In this document: in pieces, positions 1-5,433 of the stretch
How positions within the stretch are numbered: the first letter of the stretch is position 1
Layout of the letters: each line of letters begins with the position of its first letter
NCBI GenBank assembly: GCA_047619485.1
Contig: JBLHKE010000556.1
Span: forward strand, 1-5,433
DNA: 5,433 bases
Source of the DNA: JBLHKE01 sp047619485
GTDB lineage: Bacteria > Verrucomicrobiota > Verrucomicrobiia > Verrucomicrobiales > DEV007
Direction: 5' to 3'
Position numbers and translations under genes: made by a program
The notes under the pieces: generated by a model
What the model saw: the letters and a program-made list of their open reading frames with translations, nothing else
What the model was told of the DNA's origin: nothing
Database searches by the model: none

Positions 1-1
1 G

Positions 2-1068
2 GAGAACCGCGGCGTTGCCCCGTTCTACTACAACTGGCCAGTGACGGTCGGACTACTCGATGCCGCCGGCACGACCATCGAGGAGTGGTCAGTGAACTGG
101 CAAGTCGATGGCTTGCTCCCGGACAAAAAGCGCATCTTCAATGGCACGTTCACCCCGGCCGCACCAGCACCCGCTGGTGCGCAGGTCGCCCTTCGCGTCC
201 CGAACCCGATGGCTGGTGGACGCCCTCTGCGGTTCTCTAACTTCAACCAGCAGAGTGATGGGCAGGCGTGGATGATCCTCGGCGGTGCCGATGGTTCACC
301 GCCCGCAGCTGCTCCGCAAAAAGTCCTCTTCATCCGCGGTGGTGAAGGAACCGTGGGTTTCTTCGAGGGTGGCTCGGATGAGCAGGGGGCTGATGCGTTC
401 AACTACGCGACCAACGGCGGCAACCACGGCTGGGGTAAACTGAACGCCGCGCTCGTCGCAGAAGGTTTTGAGATCGAGCAACTCGCTGAGAACCCGGTGG
501 CCGCCGGGGTGCCGACGCCAATCCCGTTCGACCTCACGGATCTCGCGCAATACACGGTCATCGTCCTCGGTTCGAACAACGCCGAATACACAACGTCTGC
601 CAAAACACTGGTGCCGGGCAAGGGCCGACCGAACCCGCAGCCGCGGACGACGCCAGCCTAGTGGTCGCGACCTTCGGCTCCGGCCGCGTCGCAGGACACT
701 ACGACCGCAACACCTTCTTCAATGCGAATGGAGCAGACACGGATATCAACCGCCTCGACAACGAGGCTTACAGCCGCAACCTGTTCAACTGGCTGGCCGG
801 AAATTCGACCGTCACGAGTAACTACGCGCCGCGCGCGCATTTCCCAAATCTCATCCCCGGCAGCAGCCTGCCGAAGGGGATCGAACAGACCGGAAGCTCA
901 GGGGTAAACTAGTGGTCGATCCACGAAATCAACGTCCTCCAGCCACGGGCCGATGCGCTGCTTCCGCTCGCCTCCTGGCTGCAGTTCTACTACGGGGACA
1001 CGCCTCCGGGACTGTTGGATAACAGTGAAGGGCAGAAGTTCGTCAGGCTGCGGCTTACTGGCGGGTAG
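2..1068 (+). pseudogene. Decayed DUF4832 / amidotransferase-like (ThuA-type) secreted protein, 3' part
   Basis: The gene enters from the left edge already in frame (frame starting at base 2), so its start is not seen. The first ~95 codons (ENRGVAPFYYNWP ... RVPNPMAGGRPLRF ... DGQAWMILGG) match my memory of the C-terminal half of DUF4832 domains. From about 320 a second domain begins (KVLFIRGGEGT, GSDEQ, GGNHGWGKLNAALVAEGF, YTVIVLGSNNAEY), like the class I amidotransferase/ThuA-type fold that follows DUF4832 in some Verrucomicrobiota proteins. This frame ends at TAG 659-661 after an unrelated-looking tail. The same domain resumes one frame over from about 599 (QNTGAGQGPTEP, then LVVATFGSGRVAGHYDRNTF, LFNWLAGN). 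By family memory the block between the parts, roughly 80-90 residues, is missing, so a deletion joined the ends out of frame. A TAG at 910-912 interrupts again; 913-1068 in the same frame (ending GQKFVRLRLTGG) looks like a native C-terminal tail. Substrate and role are unknown; at best a truncated non-functional product is expected. Confidence 0.75.
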
Positions 1069-1075
1069 CCAAACA

Positions 1076-1091
1076 AGACGTACCCACGTCT
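1076..1091 (+). terminator. Short hairpin just after the decayed gene (weak terminator candidate)
   Basis: A perfect 6-bp stem (AGACGT/ACGTCT) closes a 4-base loop (ACCC), starting 7 bases after the last stop codon of the upstream pseudogene. The position suits a transcription terminator, but the following bases are C-rich rather than a T run, so it does not fit the classical Rho-independent pattern. The T7 tract at 1186-1192 lies behind a different hairpin (1152-1168) and is too far from it to be convincing either. Confidence 0.25.
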
Positions 1092-1230
1092 CCCCATCCC
1101 AAACTCACCTGCCGCTTCACCAACCATTTACAACATTCGGCAGCAATGTTCGCGGCGCCTCTCGCCGCCTGCAAAAGGGGTGTTCTTTTTTTGCTGACTG
1201 GCCGCTTGTCTTTAGAGAAAACAACGCGAA

Positions 1231-1395
1231 GCGCCGTAGCGCGGGCTTTAGCCTGCGACCGCCAGAACTCTCCCGTTTTCTCATGGCCAGTGCGCGAACG
1301 GAACCCGGAGACGCTCTCGCGTGTCGGCGCAAACACTGGCCATATGCGAACGGGAATGCCGTCACCAATGCAGGCTAAAGCCTACGCTACGAGGC
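1231..1395. repeat. 165-bp imperfect inverted repeat (REP/MITE-like palindrome)
   Basis: Two 62-base arms (1231-1292 and 1334-1395) are reverse complements of each other around a 41-base centre. The outer 26 bases match at 22 of 26 positions and share the core GGCTTTAGCCTGC, itself partly palindromic. The inner 22 bases match at 18 of 22, including a perfect 10-bp block (ATGGCCAGTG at 1283-1292 against CACTGGCCAT at 1334-1343). The 14 bases between these blocks are the same length in both arms but diverged. The single strand could fold into a long cruciform or hairpin. No transposase is encoded inside, so if mobile it would be non-autonomous. Similar GTAGCG...GGCTTTAGCCTGC palindromes are, to my recollection, common between genes in Verrucomicrobiota and resemble REP elements moved by RAYT transposases; that link is inference. 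Confidence 0.7.
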
Positions 1396-1453
1396 AGTGC
1401 CGGTACATTGTCGCTCATTACAAATGCTGATGAGTGCACGCAAGTAATGAGAC

Positions 1454-1488
1454 CAAGGAGCCTGGGTCCTCTCGCCCCAAGCTCCTTG
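1454..1488. repeat. 8-bp stem hairpin in intergenic DNA
   Basis: CAAGGAGC (1454-1461) and GCTCCTTG (1481-1488) are perfect reverse complements. The 19-base loop between them could pair further through GGG (1464-1466) and CCC (1475-1477). No T run follows on the plus strand, so a Rho-independent terminator is not supported. It lies about 255 bases upstream of the secreted-protein start and could be part of that gene's leader or of an older transcription unit; function unknown. Confidence 0.5.
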
Positions 1489-1742
1489 ATCGGCTACTGT
1501 GATTGCCGGCTAGGCATCTCTAACGGATCGAGTCGATCCTGCTTCCCACCCCTCCGAATCGCTCGTGGAGCCGCTCGAATAAGAGCGTCGATTACGATTT
1601 TCGGCTTGTAGAAGCCGGAAATTATCTGTCCAATCGAACCAATCATCCAGAATAGCTCAATCCCTCTATCTAATTCTCCCGCAATGACTTGCTCTGAGGA
1701 GCGGCGAGAAGAAAAGCCTTCGCTAAACTGAACTCCGTCCAA

Positions 1743-1811
1743 ATGAAAACCTATCGCACTCTAACTGGCCTTTGTTTGATCCTCGGAATGTTCACTTCCA
1801 TGGCACAGGCG
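1743..1811 (+). other. Signal peptide (Sec, signal peptidase I) of the large secreted protein
   Basis: Residues 1-23: a short positive start (Lys2, Arg5), a hydrophobic stretch from about Leu7 to Phe17, and a small-x-small cleavage site Ala21-Gln-Ala23 before Gln24. The cysteine at position 11 is not in a lipobox context, so a lipoprotein is unlikely. This indicates export across the inner membrane and supports ATG 1743 as the start; the downstream in-frame ATGs (1788, 1800) would destroy the signal. Confidence 0.85.
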
Positions 1812-4800
1812 CAACTAACTAACAATGGTGCCACGATCGTGATCCAGGCAGGGGCAACGCTCGTCGTCGAGGGCGCTATCGTAAACAGGATCGACTGGCC
1901 GGCGCAGGCTCCGTATGGCACGGCCTTGGACGATGCGGTGGTGACTTCGAGCGACGGTGAACCGGTCGAGGTCGGAATCGTGATCCCCCCGATGACGATG
2001 ACCTGCCTGCCGGGACCGTCAGGGCCGACTTACCACTCCGGTGCCGCGACCCAGGCTGCCGCCCCGATTCCTGCGTTTATCAAATTCGTGCGCCGTGGGC
2101 AGACGAATTTTGTCCCGGTCGATCTGCTGCTCGAAGTGCTGAACAACGAGCCGCCGGCTGGCGACCGGCAGGTGATCGACACCGAGATTTTGTCGATGCG
2201 CCTGACGATGCAGCAAGGCAATCACCCTTACTTTACCAATGTCAGCTGTGTGGCGAAATCGGGTGGGACTGGCCGGACACTGGTGCGCGCTGCGGGTGCG
2301 GGTGCGGATGGTGCGGATCAGTTTTTGGTCGATTCGTTTTTCGATGTCTTTGTTGAACTCAGCGCAAGCGGTGCGGCTGGGACACCTTTCGAGGGCATGC
2401 ACATCGACGCCGAGTTCCCGGTGCGGCTGCGCCAAGTCCTCGACGTTTTCGACGGTCTGCGCTTTGAGTCGATCGGGGAGGCTGATGTGCTCGACGACGG
2501 CGTTTGTTTGTCGATCGACAACCTCGGTTCCAGCGGCGAGAACGGTGTCCGCTTTGGCAGCAAGAAGGGCTACGACTACTACAAGTCCTCGTCGTCCCTG
2601 TCGATCGCACCGCCATCGGGCGCTGGCGGCTTGCTGGCAGACGGTGAGATGATCGGTTTCTACCCTCACCCACCCCCACCAGAGCCGGATTTCCCTGATC
2701 TGCCAGATCTGCCCGCGCGCTCGATCGTGTGCACCAACACTGGCGGCACGGTCGCGGCGATTTGTAGCTCGAACGCCGTGCGCGCCAGCGAGTGGATCGT
2801 CGAGGTCTGGGACGGTGGAGTTTTGAGAGCTTCAGGAACCGCGGCAGACGCGTCGGCCTGCTGGTCGATGCCAGCAGCGGGCTTCAGGCCAATCAAGCTG
2901 CGCTGTGCTGGCACCACACGGCGCGGGAACCCGGCGATGAGCACTGCGATCGGGTTCGAGACTCCTGTGGAAATCACCATCAGTGGCGCTACCGGGCCGG
3001 TCGTCGGCGACGCGGTAGTCGTCAGCCCGCGCGACCCGAAATTGCTGATTCCGGGGGTGGGTGAAGTAGAAATCCGCTGCAGTTGCACGCACCTCTGCAT
3101 CGCGGAGGTGGAGGTCGGAATGTTTGGCGTGGAGCATCGCGGCCTAGGCAATGCGTGGGTGCGCACGCGTGGCCGCTCGATGCTGGTCGACAACCTCGGC
3201 TCGTCCGGATATGACGGCGTGTCGGTCGCTGGCTGTGGTGGACCTCCGCATGATAACGACTGCGACGGGATCGCTCTGCCTTACCACGCCGGCCTTGACC
3301 CGATCGATATCGAAGCGTCGGGCGCGAGTTTCTTCGTCAGCTCACTCGACGCCAACGGCGGCAACGTCGCCAGTGCCGAGTATCGCGGTGGCGGTGGTGC
3401 CGGCGGCGGGGGGAGAATCTTTGTCGATTACAACACCGCATCCACCGTCTGTCGGGTCAGCGTGTTGAATAATGGTGTGCCCGTCGGTGAGTTCGATGTA
3501 GCGATCACGGCGAACACCAAAACAGAAGTTTGCGCGATCACCGCAGCTGCGATGGGCGAACCGTTGTTGACCGGCTGCGGCAAGTTGCGCATCGGCTGGC
3601 CATGGGAGCTGTCCTGCCTGGTCGAGGAATTCGACCGTGACGTGATGATCACACCGACAGGTGGCACCGGGATGTTAGGCGATGAGGTGCGGCTGCTGGC
3701 ACCTGGCGCGACCGCCGCGGAAGTGCAGTCGATCCGCTCGCTCCAACTGCGCGCGTCCGGAATTCCGCAATTCGTCATTTGCAGCGAGAGCAGCGGACCG
3801 TTTTTGCCCTCGCCGGTGATGCCACCGTCCGCCGCGACCGAGTGGCAATTCCCAGGGCAGGGGCTGTCGTTGGTGCAGGCGTCGAATAGCTATTACGCTT
3901 GGGATCCAGTGGCCGACACCGCCGTTTGCGTGAACAAGCAAGTGCGCGATTTTTCGTTGGTCTCGCAGAATGGCAACCGCCGCACCTACAGCGCGACGAT
4001 GGACGTGCACATCGAGGGCGTCGGCGGCTTGGTCTATTCCAAGGACTTCGTGCTGCCTGGTAGCGTCACCATCGAATACGGTGCCAACCCGTTCATCGGC
4101 GAGCAAGTGCAGCAGTATGCAATCCAACTGCTCGACTACAGCTTCGCACTGCCGCAGGGCAGCGACCCAGACATCCGCACGCTGCGGGTGCGCGCCGGTA
4201 GCGACCACGGTTTCCCCAGCCCCGGCGACGTGGTCACGCGAAAGATTCCCGAGTGTGAATTGGAGATCCAGGCGATCCTCGACATCCTCGCGGACTTCAC
4301 ACTTGAGGGCAGCCAGGGCGGGCCGCTGGTTGGTGGTGCGGTTCACACGGCGGCGCACGAAGCCGCGCATGTCATCCAACAAGGCGGCGGTATCTCCGGC
4401 GGGGTCGCCTTCACCCCAATGGGCGCGGCCTCGGCCTCGTCGACGGACAATGTTCTGATGGTGTCGAATATCGGCTCCAGCGGAGAGGATGGGGTTTCGA
4501 TCGAACTGCCAGCTGTCGAGAGCATCGGCATCGAGTTTAGCGACTTGGCCCCAGTAGAGTTGATGCCCGGTGGTCACTTGCGTTTCACACCTCGTGGGGT
4601 GTCTCCGGGAGCCATTGCTGGGATCGCTGTTGGTGTTGTGTCGGTGACGCACTCGTCTCCACCCGACCCATCCGCCTTCTACGACATCGTCCTCGACGCG
4701 GCCAATCTATCGCCGACAGGAACGTCGATCGAGATCTACGCTGCTGGGCGAAAAGTGGCCACGATGCCGGGTGGGGCGACAATCGCTGCCGTAGAGGCCC

Positions 4801-5433
4801 ATCCACTCAACGGCAATGTGCTTCCCGCGATCAAAGGTTGTGGCAAGCTGAGCGGCCGCTCAGCGTCGCCTTGTGATTTCATCCGTTTCTCCAGCCCGGT
4901 CATCTTCCGCAACAATGGCCAACCGGACGCCACCGGCGACGAGGTGCGTTTGCTCATCCACGGCGTCCCCATCGTGTCGGTGTCGAGCTTGCAGCTGAAC
5001 TTTTCCGCCACGAAAGGCGAAGTGAAAATCGGCGAACTCGCCTACGGTCTCACCGGCCGCGACATCGTGACGGATGGAGCCACCCGTGCGACCGATCACA
5101 ACTCGAGCCGCTCGAACAAAACCTCGCACAATCCGATCGCATTCGATCCTGACCCGGACGATGATAACGATCTCGACATCGATGGCGTCATAGAGATACG
5201 TGTCCCGCCGTCTGCTCTTAGCCCGGCACCGGGAGGAGGGCGATTGTGGCCGATGAGTGGATACTTCCGAGCATCCACTGTTACCTTTGAGTCACCGGGC
5301 GCACGCATGACTTTCGAGGCTTGCGGCAAGATCAATGGCAAAGCCGGCACTTCCTACGGGGTGCTGGAAGCTTGTAGCGATGGTGAGAAGTTCTTGCTGA
5401 AAGGCGACTTCACTTCTCGGGGGAATTCACAGG
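1743..5433 (+). CDS. Very large secreted modular beta-repeat protein, 3' end beyond window
   Basis: One frame stays open for 1,230 codons to the window edge, so the protein is incomplete. I do not recognise the family. ATG 1743 is the first start after an in-frame TGA at 1695 and is the only one giving a full signal peptide: MKTYR, a hydrophobic core LTGLCLILGMF, and an AQA|Q signal peptidase I site after residue 23. The mature start (LTNNGATIVIQAGATLVVEG) resembles the beginning of secreted beta-helix or adhesin-like proteins. Then follow a domain at ~144-225 (DSFFD at 197-201), module A from ~254, a proline-rich linker (308-324), module B from ~478 with a glycine run (549-556), a spacer (~665-790), a second copy of the first domain (~790-871) followed by HEAAH (872-876), module C from ~903 and a shortened module D. 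Paired cysteines (612/625, 1033/1044, 1194/1211) suit an exported disulfide-bonded protein. No good Shine-Dalgarno precedes the ATG; GAGGAG at 1696-1701 is over 40 bases away. A surface structural, adhesive or matrix role is inference only. Confidence 0.9.
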   Translation, partial: MKTYRTLTGLCLILGMFTSMAQAQLTNNGATIVIQAGATLVVEGAIVNRIDWPAQAPYGTALDDAVVTSSDGEPVEVGIVIPPMTMTCLPGPSGPTYHSGAATQAAAPIPAFIKFVRRGQTNFVPVDLLLEVLNNEPPAGDRQVIDTEILSMRLTMQQGNHPYFTNVSCVAKSGGTGRTLVRAAGAGADGADQFLVDSFFDVFVELSASGAAGTPFEGMHIDAEFPVRLRQVLDVFDGLRFESIGEADVLDDGVCLSIDNLGSSGENGVRFGSKKGYDYYKSSSSLSIAPPSGAGGLLADGEMIGFYPHPPPPEPDFPDLPDLPARSIVCTNTGGTVAAICSSNAVRASEWIVEVWDGGVLRASGTAADASACWSMPAAGFRPIKLRCAGTTRRGNPAMSTAIGFETPVEITISGATGPVVGDAVVVSPRDPKLLIPGVGEVEIRCSCTHLCIAEVEVGMFGVEHRGLGNAWVRTRGRSMLVDNLGSSGYDGVSVAGCGGPPHDNDCDGIALPYHAGLDPIDIEASGASFFVSSLDANGGNVASAEYRGGGGAGGGGRIFVDYNTASTVCRVSVLNNGVPVGEFDVAITANTKTEVCAITAAAMGEPLLTGCGKLRIGWPWELSCLVEEFDRDVMITPTGGTGMLGDEVRLLAPGATAAEVQSIRSLQLRASGIPQFVICSESSGPFLPSPVMPPSAATEWQFPGQGLSLVQASNSYYAWDPVADTAVCVNKQVRDFSLVSQNGNRRTYSATMDVHIEGVGGLVYSKDFVLPGSVTIEYGANPFIGEQVQQYAIQLLDYSFALPQGSDPDIRTLRVRAGSDHGFPSPGDVVTRKIPECELEIQAILDILADFTLEGSQGGPLVGGAVHTAAHEAAHVIQQGGGISGGVAFTPMGAASASSTDNVLMVSNIGSSGEDGVSIELPAVESIGIEFSDLAPVELMPGGHLRFTPRGVSPGAIAGIAVGVVSVTHSSPPDPSAFYDIVLDAANLSPTGTSIEIYAAGRKVATMPGGATIAAVEAHPLNGNVLPAIKGCGKLSGRSASPCDFIRFSSPVIFRNNGQPDATGDEVRLLIHGVPIVSVSSLQLNFSATKGEVKIGELAYGLTGRDIVTDGATRATDHNSSRSNKTSHNPIAFDPDPDDDNDLDIDGVIEIRVPPSALSPAPGGGRLWPMSGYFRASTVTFESPGARMTFEACGKINGKAGTSYGVLEACSDGEKFLLKGDFTSRGNSQ
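2172..2417 (+). other. Domain copy 1 with DSFFD motif (protein residues ~144-225)
   Basis: This part of the large protein starts with VIDTEILSMRLT (from residue 144), passes VSCVAKSGG, and ends with FLVDSFFDVFVEL (194-206) and GTPFEG (213-218). It has a counterpart at residues ~790-871: Asp201/Asp847, Gly210/Gly856, Gly213/Gly859, Pro215/Pro861 and Gly218/Gly864 line up at a constant offset of 646, and TEILSMRL aligns with IQLLDYSF at offset 647. Similar DSFFD-containing stretches occur, as I recall, in secreted planctomycete and verrucomicrobial proteins of unknown function. Confidence 0.5.
2502..3044 (+). repeat. Protein-level repeat module A (residues ~254-434)
   Basis: The module opens with the strand LSIDNLGSSGENGV (Asn260), carries the proline-rich linker FYPHPPPPEPDFPDLPDLP, then VEVWDGG, a Cys15Cys pair (373 and 388, with LRCAG at 388) and GDAVVVSPRD (Gly422). 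The distances Asn-Cys 128 and Cys-Gly 34 are identical to those in module B. It is followed by a strand pair (EVEIRCSCTHLC, AEVEVGMFG) that leads into the next module. The repeat is visible only at protein level; the DNA has diverged. Confidence 0.7.
3174..3716 (+). repeat. Protein-level repeat module B (residues ~478-658)
   Basis: SMLVDNLGSSGYDGVSV (Asn484), then HDNDCDG (a DxDxDG calcium-loop-like motif at 504-509), a glycine run RGGGGAGGGGR, VSVLNNGVPVGEF, the pair Cys597/Cys612 (TGCGKL) and GDEVRLLAPG (Gly646). All three landmarks lie exactly 224 residues after those of module A (260/484, 388/612, 422/646), which makes a tandem duplication the simplest reading. An extra cysteine at 625 could pair with 612. 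The following strand SLQLRASGIPQFVIC matches the one after module C. Confidence 0.75.
4110..4388 (+). other. Domain copy 2, followed by an HEAAHVIQQ motif (residues ~790-882)
   Basis: This is the diverged second copy of the domain seen at residues 144-225 (IQLLDYSFALPQG, LDILADFTLEGSQGGPLVGG). Just after the shared GPLVGG end it reads VHTAAHEAAHVIQQGGG, with His872-Glu873-x-x-His876. The first copy has MHIDAEFPVRL at the same place. The string looks like the conserved HEAAHVVQQ of the DUF4157 (eCIS core) family and fits the HExxH zinc-binding pattern. It is not surrounded by the other parts of that domain, so the activity is unproven. Confidence 0.45.
4449..4973 (+). repeat. Protein-level repeat module C (residues ~903-1077)
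   Basis: VLMVSNIGSSGEDGVSIEL (Asn909), ELMPGGHLRFTPRG, FYDIVLDAANLSPTGTSIEI, KGCGKLSG (Cys1033) and GDEVRLLIHG (Gly1065). Landmark spacings are 124 and 32 residues against 128 and 34 in modules A and B. GDEVRLL is identical to module B over seven residues. The upstream cysteine of modules A and B is missing, but Cys1044 can replace it as partner. It is separated from module B by a ~240-residue insertion holding the spacer and domain copy 2. Confidence 0.75.
4974..5433 (+). repeat. Shortened fourth module D, open at the window edge (residues ~1078-1230)
   Basis: The linking strands GEVKIGELAYGL match those after module A. Where the NLGSSG marker is expected there is only HNSSRSNKTSHN (~1119-1130). 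An aspartate-rich stretch FDPDPDDDNDLDIDG (1134-1148) follows, and then TFEACGKINGKAG with Cys1194 and Cys1211. The distance from marker position to CGK is about 74 residues, against 124-128 in the full modules, so this copy is truncated or rearranged. Its end lies outside the window. Confidence 0.5.

Larger units (their letters stand above)
1069..1742. other. Long intergenic region with palindromic repeat and hairpins
   Basis: About 670 bases separate the decayed gene from the large secreted-protein gene. I find no convincing gene here: the open frames on both strands are short, arginine- or cysteine-rich, overlap each other and cross the inverted repeat. The region holds a hairpin just past the upstream stop, an imperfect hairpin at 1152-1168 (GCGGCG/CGCCGC) followed 17 bases later by seven Ts (1186-1192), the 165-bp inverted repeat, and a clean 8-bp hairpin at 1454-1488. 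A small 6-bp stem with a 4-base loop lies at 1602-1617 (CGGCTT/AAGCCG). From about 1590 the DNA looks visibly AT-richer than its flanks, as expected for a promoter-bearing leader, but I could not pick out a trustworthy -35/-10 pair. Confidence 0.6.

Noticed and set aside
1152..1192. Rho-independent terminator from hairpin 1152-1168 and the T7 run at 1186-1192
   Set aside because: The T run begins 17 bases after the stem, too far for a classical terminator, and no strong stem lies directly before it.
953..1378. Plus-strand open frame of 141 codons over the pseudogene tail and the palindrome
   Set aside because: Its start overlaps the C-terminal tail of the decayed gene in another frame and it runs through the inverted repeat; the product is Arg/Ser/Cys-rich without a motif.
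1231..1395. CRISPR array or attachment site
   Set aside because: There are only two arms in inverted orientation, with no regularly spaced direct repeats and no integrase or tRNA nearby.
1494..1742. Minus-strand open frame of 82 codons, divergent from the large gene
   Set aside because: It starts with TTG, has no convincing ribosome binding site, matches nothing I recognise, and covers the probable promoter and leader of the large gene. A small real gene cannot be fully excluded.
1743..1811. Lipoprotein signal based on Cys11
   Set aside because: The residues before Cys11 (LTGL) do not form a lipobox, and a clear AQA signal peptidase I site follows.
2019..2669. Minus-strand open frame of 216 codons
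   Set aside because: Antisense to the N-terminal part of the secreted protein; low-complexity Arg/Gln/His-rich composition and no family motif.
3675..4652. Minus-strand open frame of 325 codons
   Set aside because: It lies wholly inside the plus-strand secreted-protein gene. Its product is Arg/His-rich with no recognisable domain, typical of a shadow in GC-rich DNA, while the plus frame has a signal peptide and internal repeats.

Overview
The window looks like GC-rich bacterial DNA, probably from a Verrucomicrobiota member (Opitutales-like), with Planctomycetota as the alternative. This rests on the DUF4832-type protein fragment, on a palindromic intergenic repeat with a 'GTAGCGTAGGCTTTAGCCTGC'-style core, and on a very large secreted repeat protein with no clear Shine-Dalgarno sequence. 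The assignment is inference from protein style, not from a marker gene.

Region 1 (2-1068, + strand) is the 3' part of a decayed gene. It keeps the end of a DUF4832-type domain and the first half of a glutamine-amidotransferase/ThuA-like domain. The reading then jumps frame near 600, apparently where a central block has been lost, and resumes with the last part of the same domain. A TAG at 910 breaks it again, and a short C-terminal tail runs to a final TAG at 1066.

Region 2 (1069-1742) is non-coding as far as I can see. It holds a small hairpin just after the decayed gene, a 165-bp imperfect inverted-repeat element (1231-1395) that resembles a REP-type or MITE-type palindrome, a clean 8-bp hairpin (1454-1488), and a low-GC-looking leader before the next gene.

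Region 3 (1743 to the window end, + strand) is one uninterrupted open frame of at least 1,230 codons, with no stop before the edge. It encodes an exported, probably cell-surface or extracellular protein. A signal peptide is followed by mostly beta-type sequence containing three diverged copies of one module (marker N-[LI]-G-S-S-G-x-[ND]-G-V, then C-[GA]-[KG] about 124-128 residues later, then G-D-x-V 32-34 residues after that). A shortened fourth copy follows at the edge. A second domain type also occurs twice (about residues 144-225 and 790-871). An HEAAHVIQQ stretch just after its second copy resembles a zinc-protease/DUF4157 motif. I cannot name the family.

No functional link between the two genes is visible. 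They are separated by about 670 bp with a mobile-looking repeat and are unlikely to form an operon. The long minus-strand open frames across region 3 are shadows of this gene.
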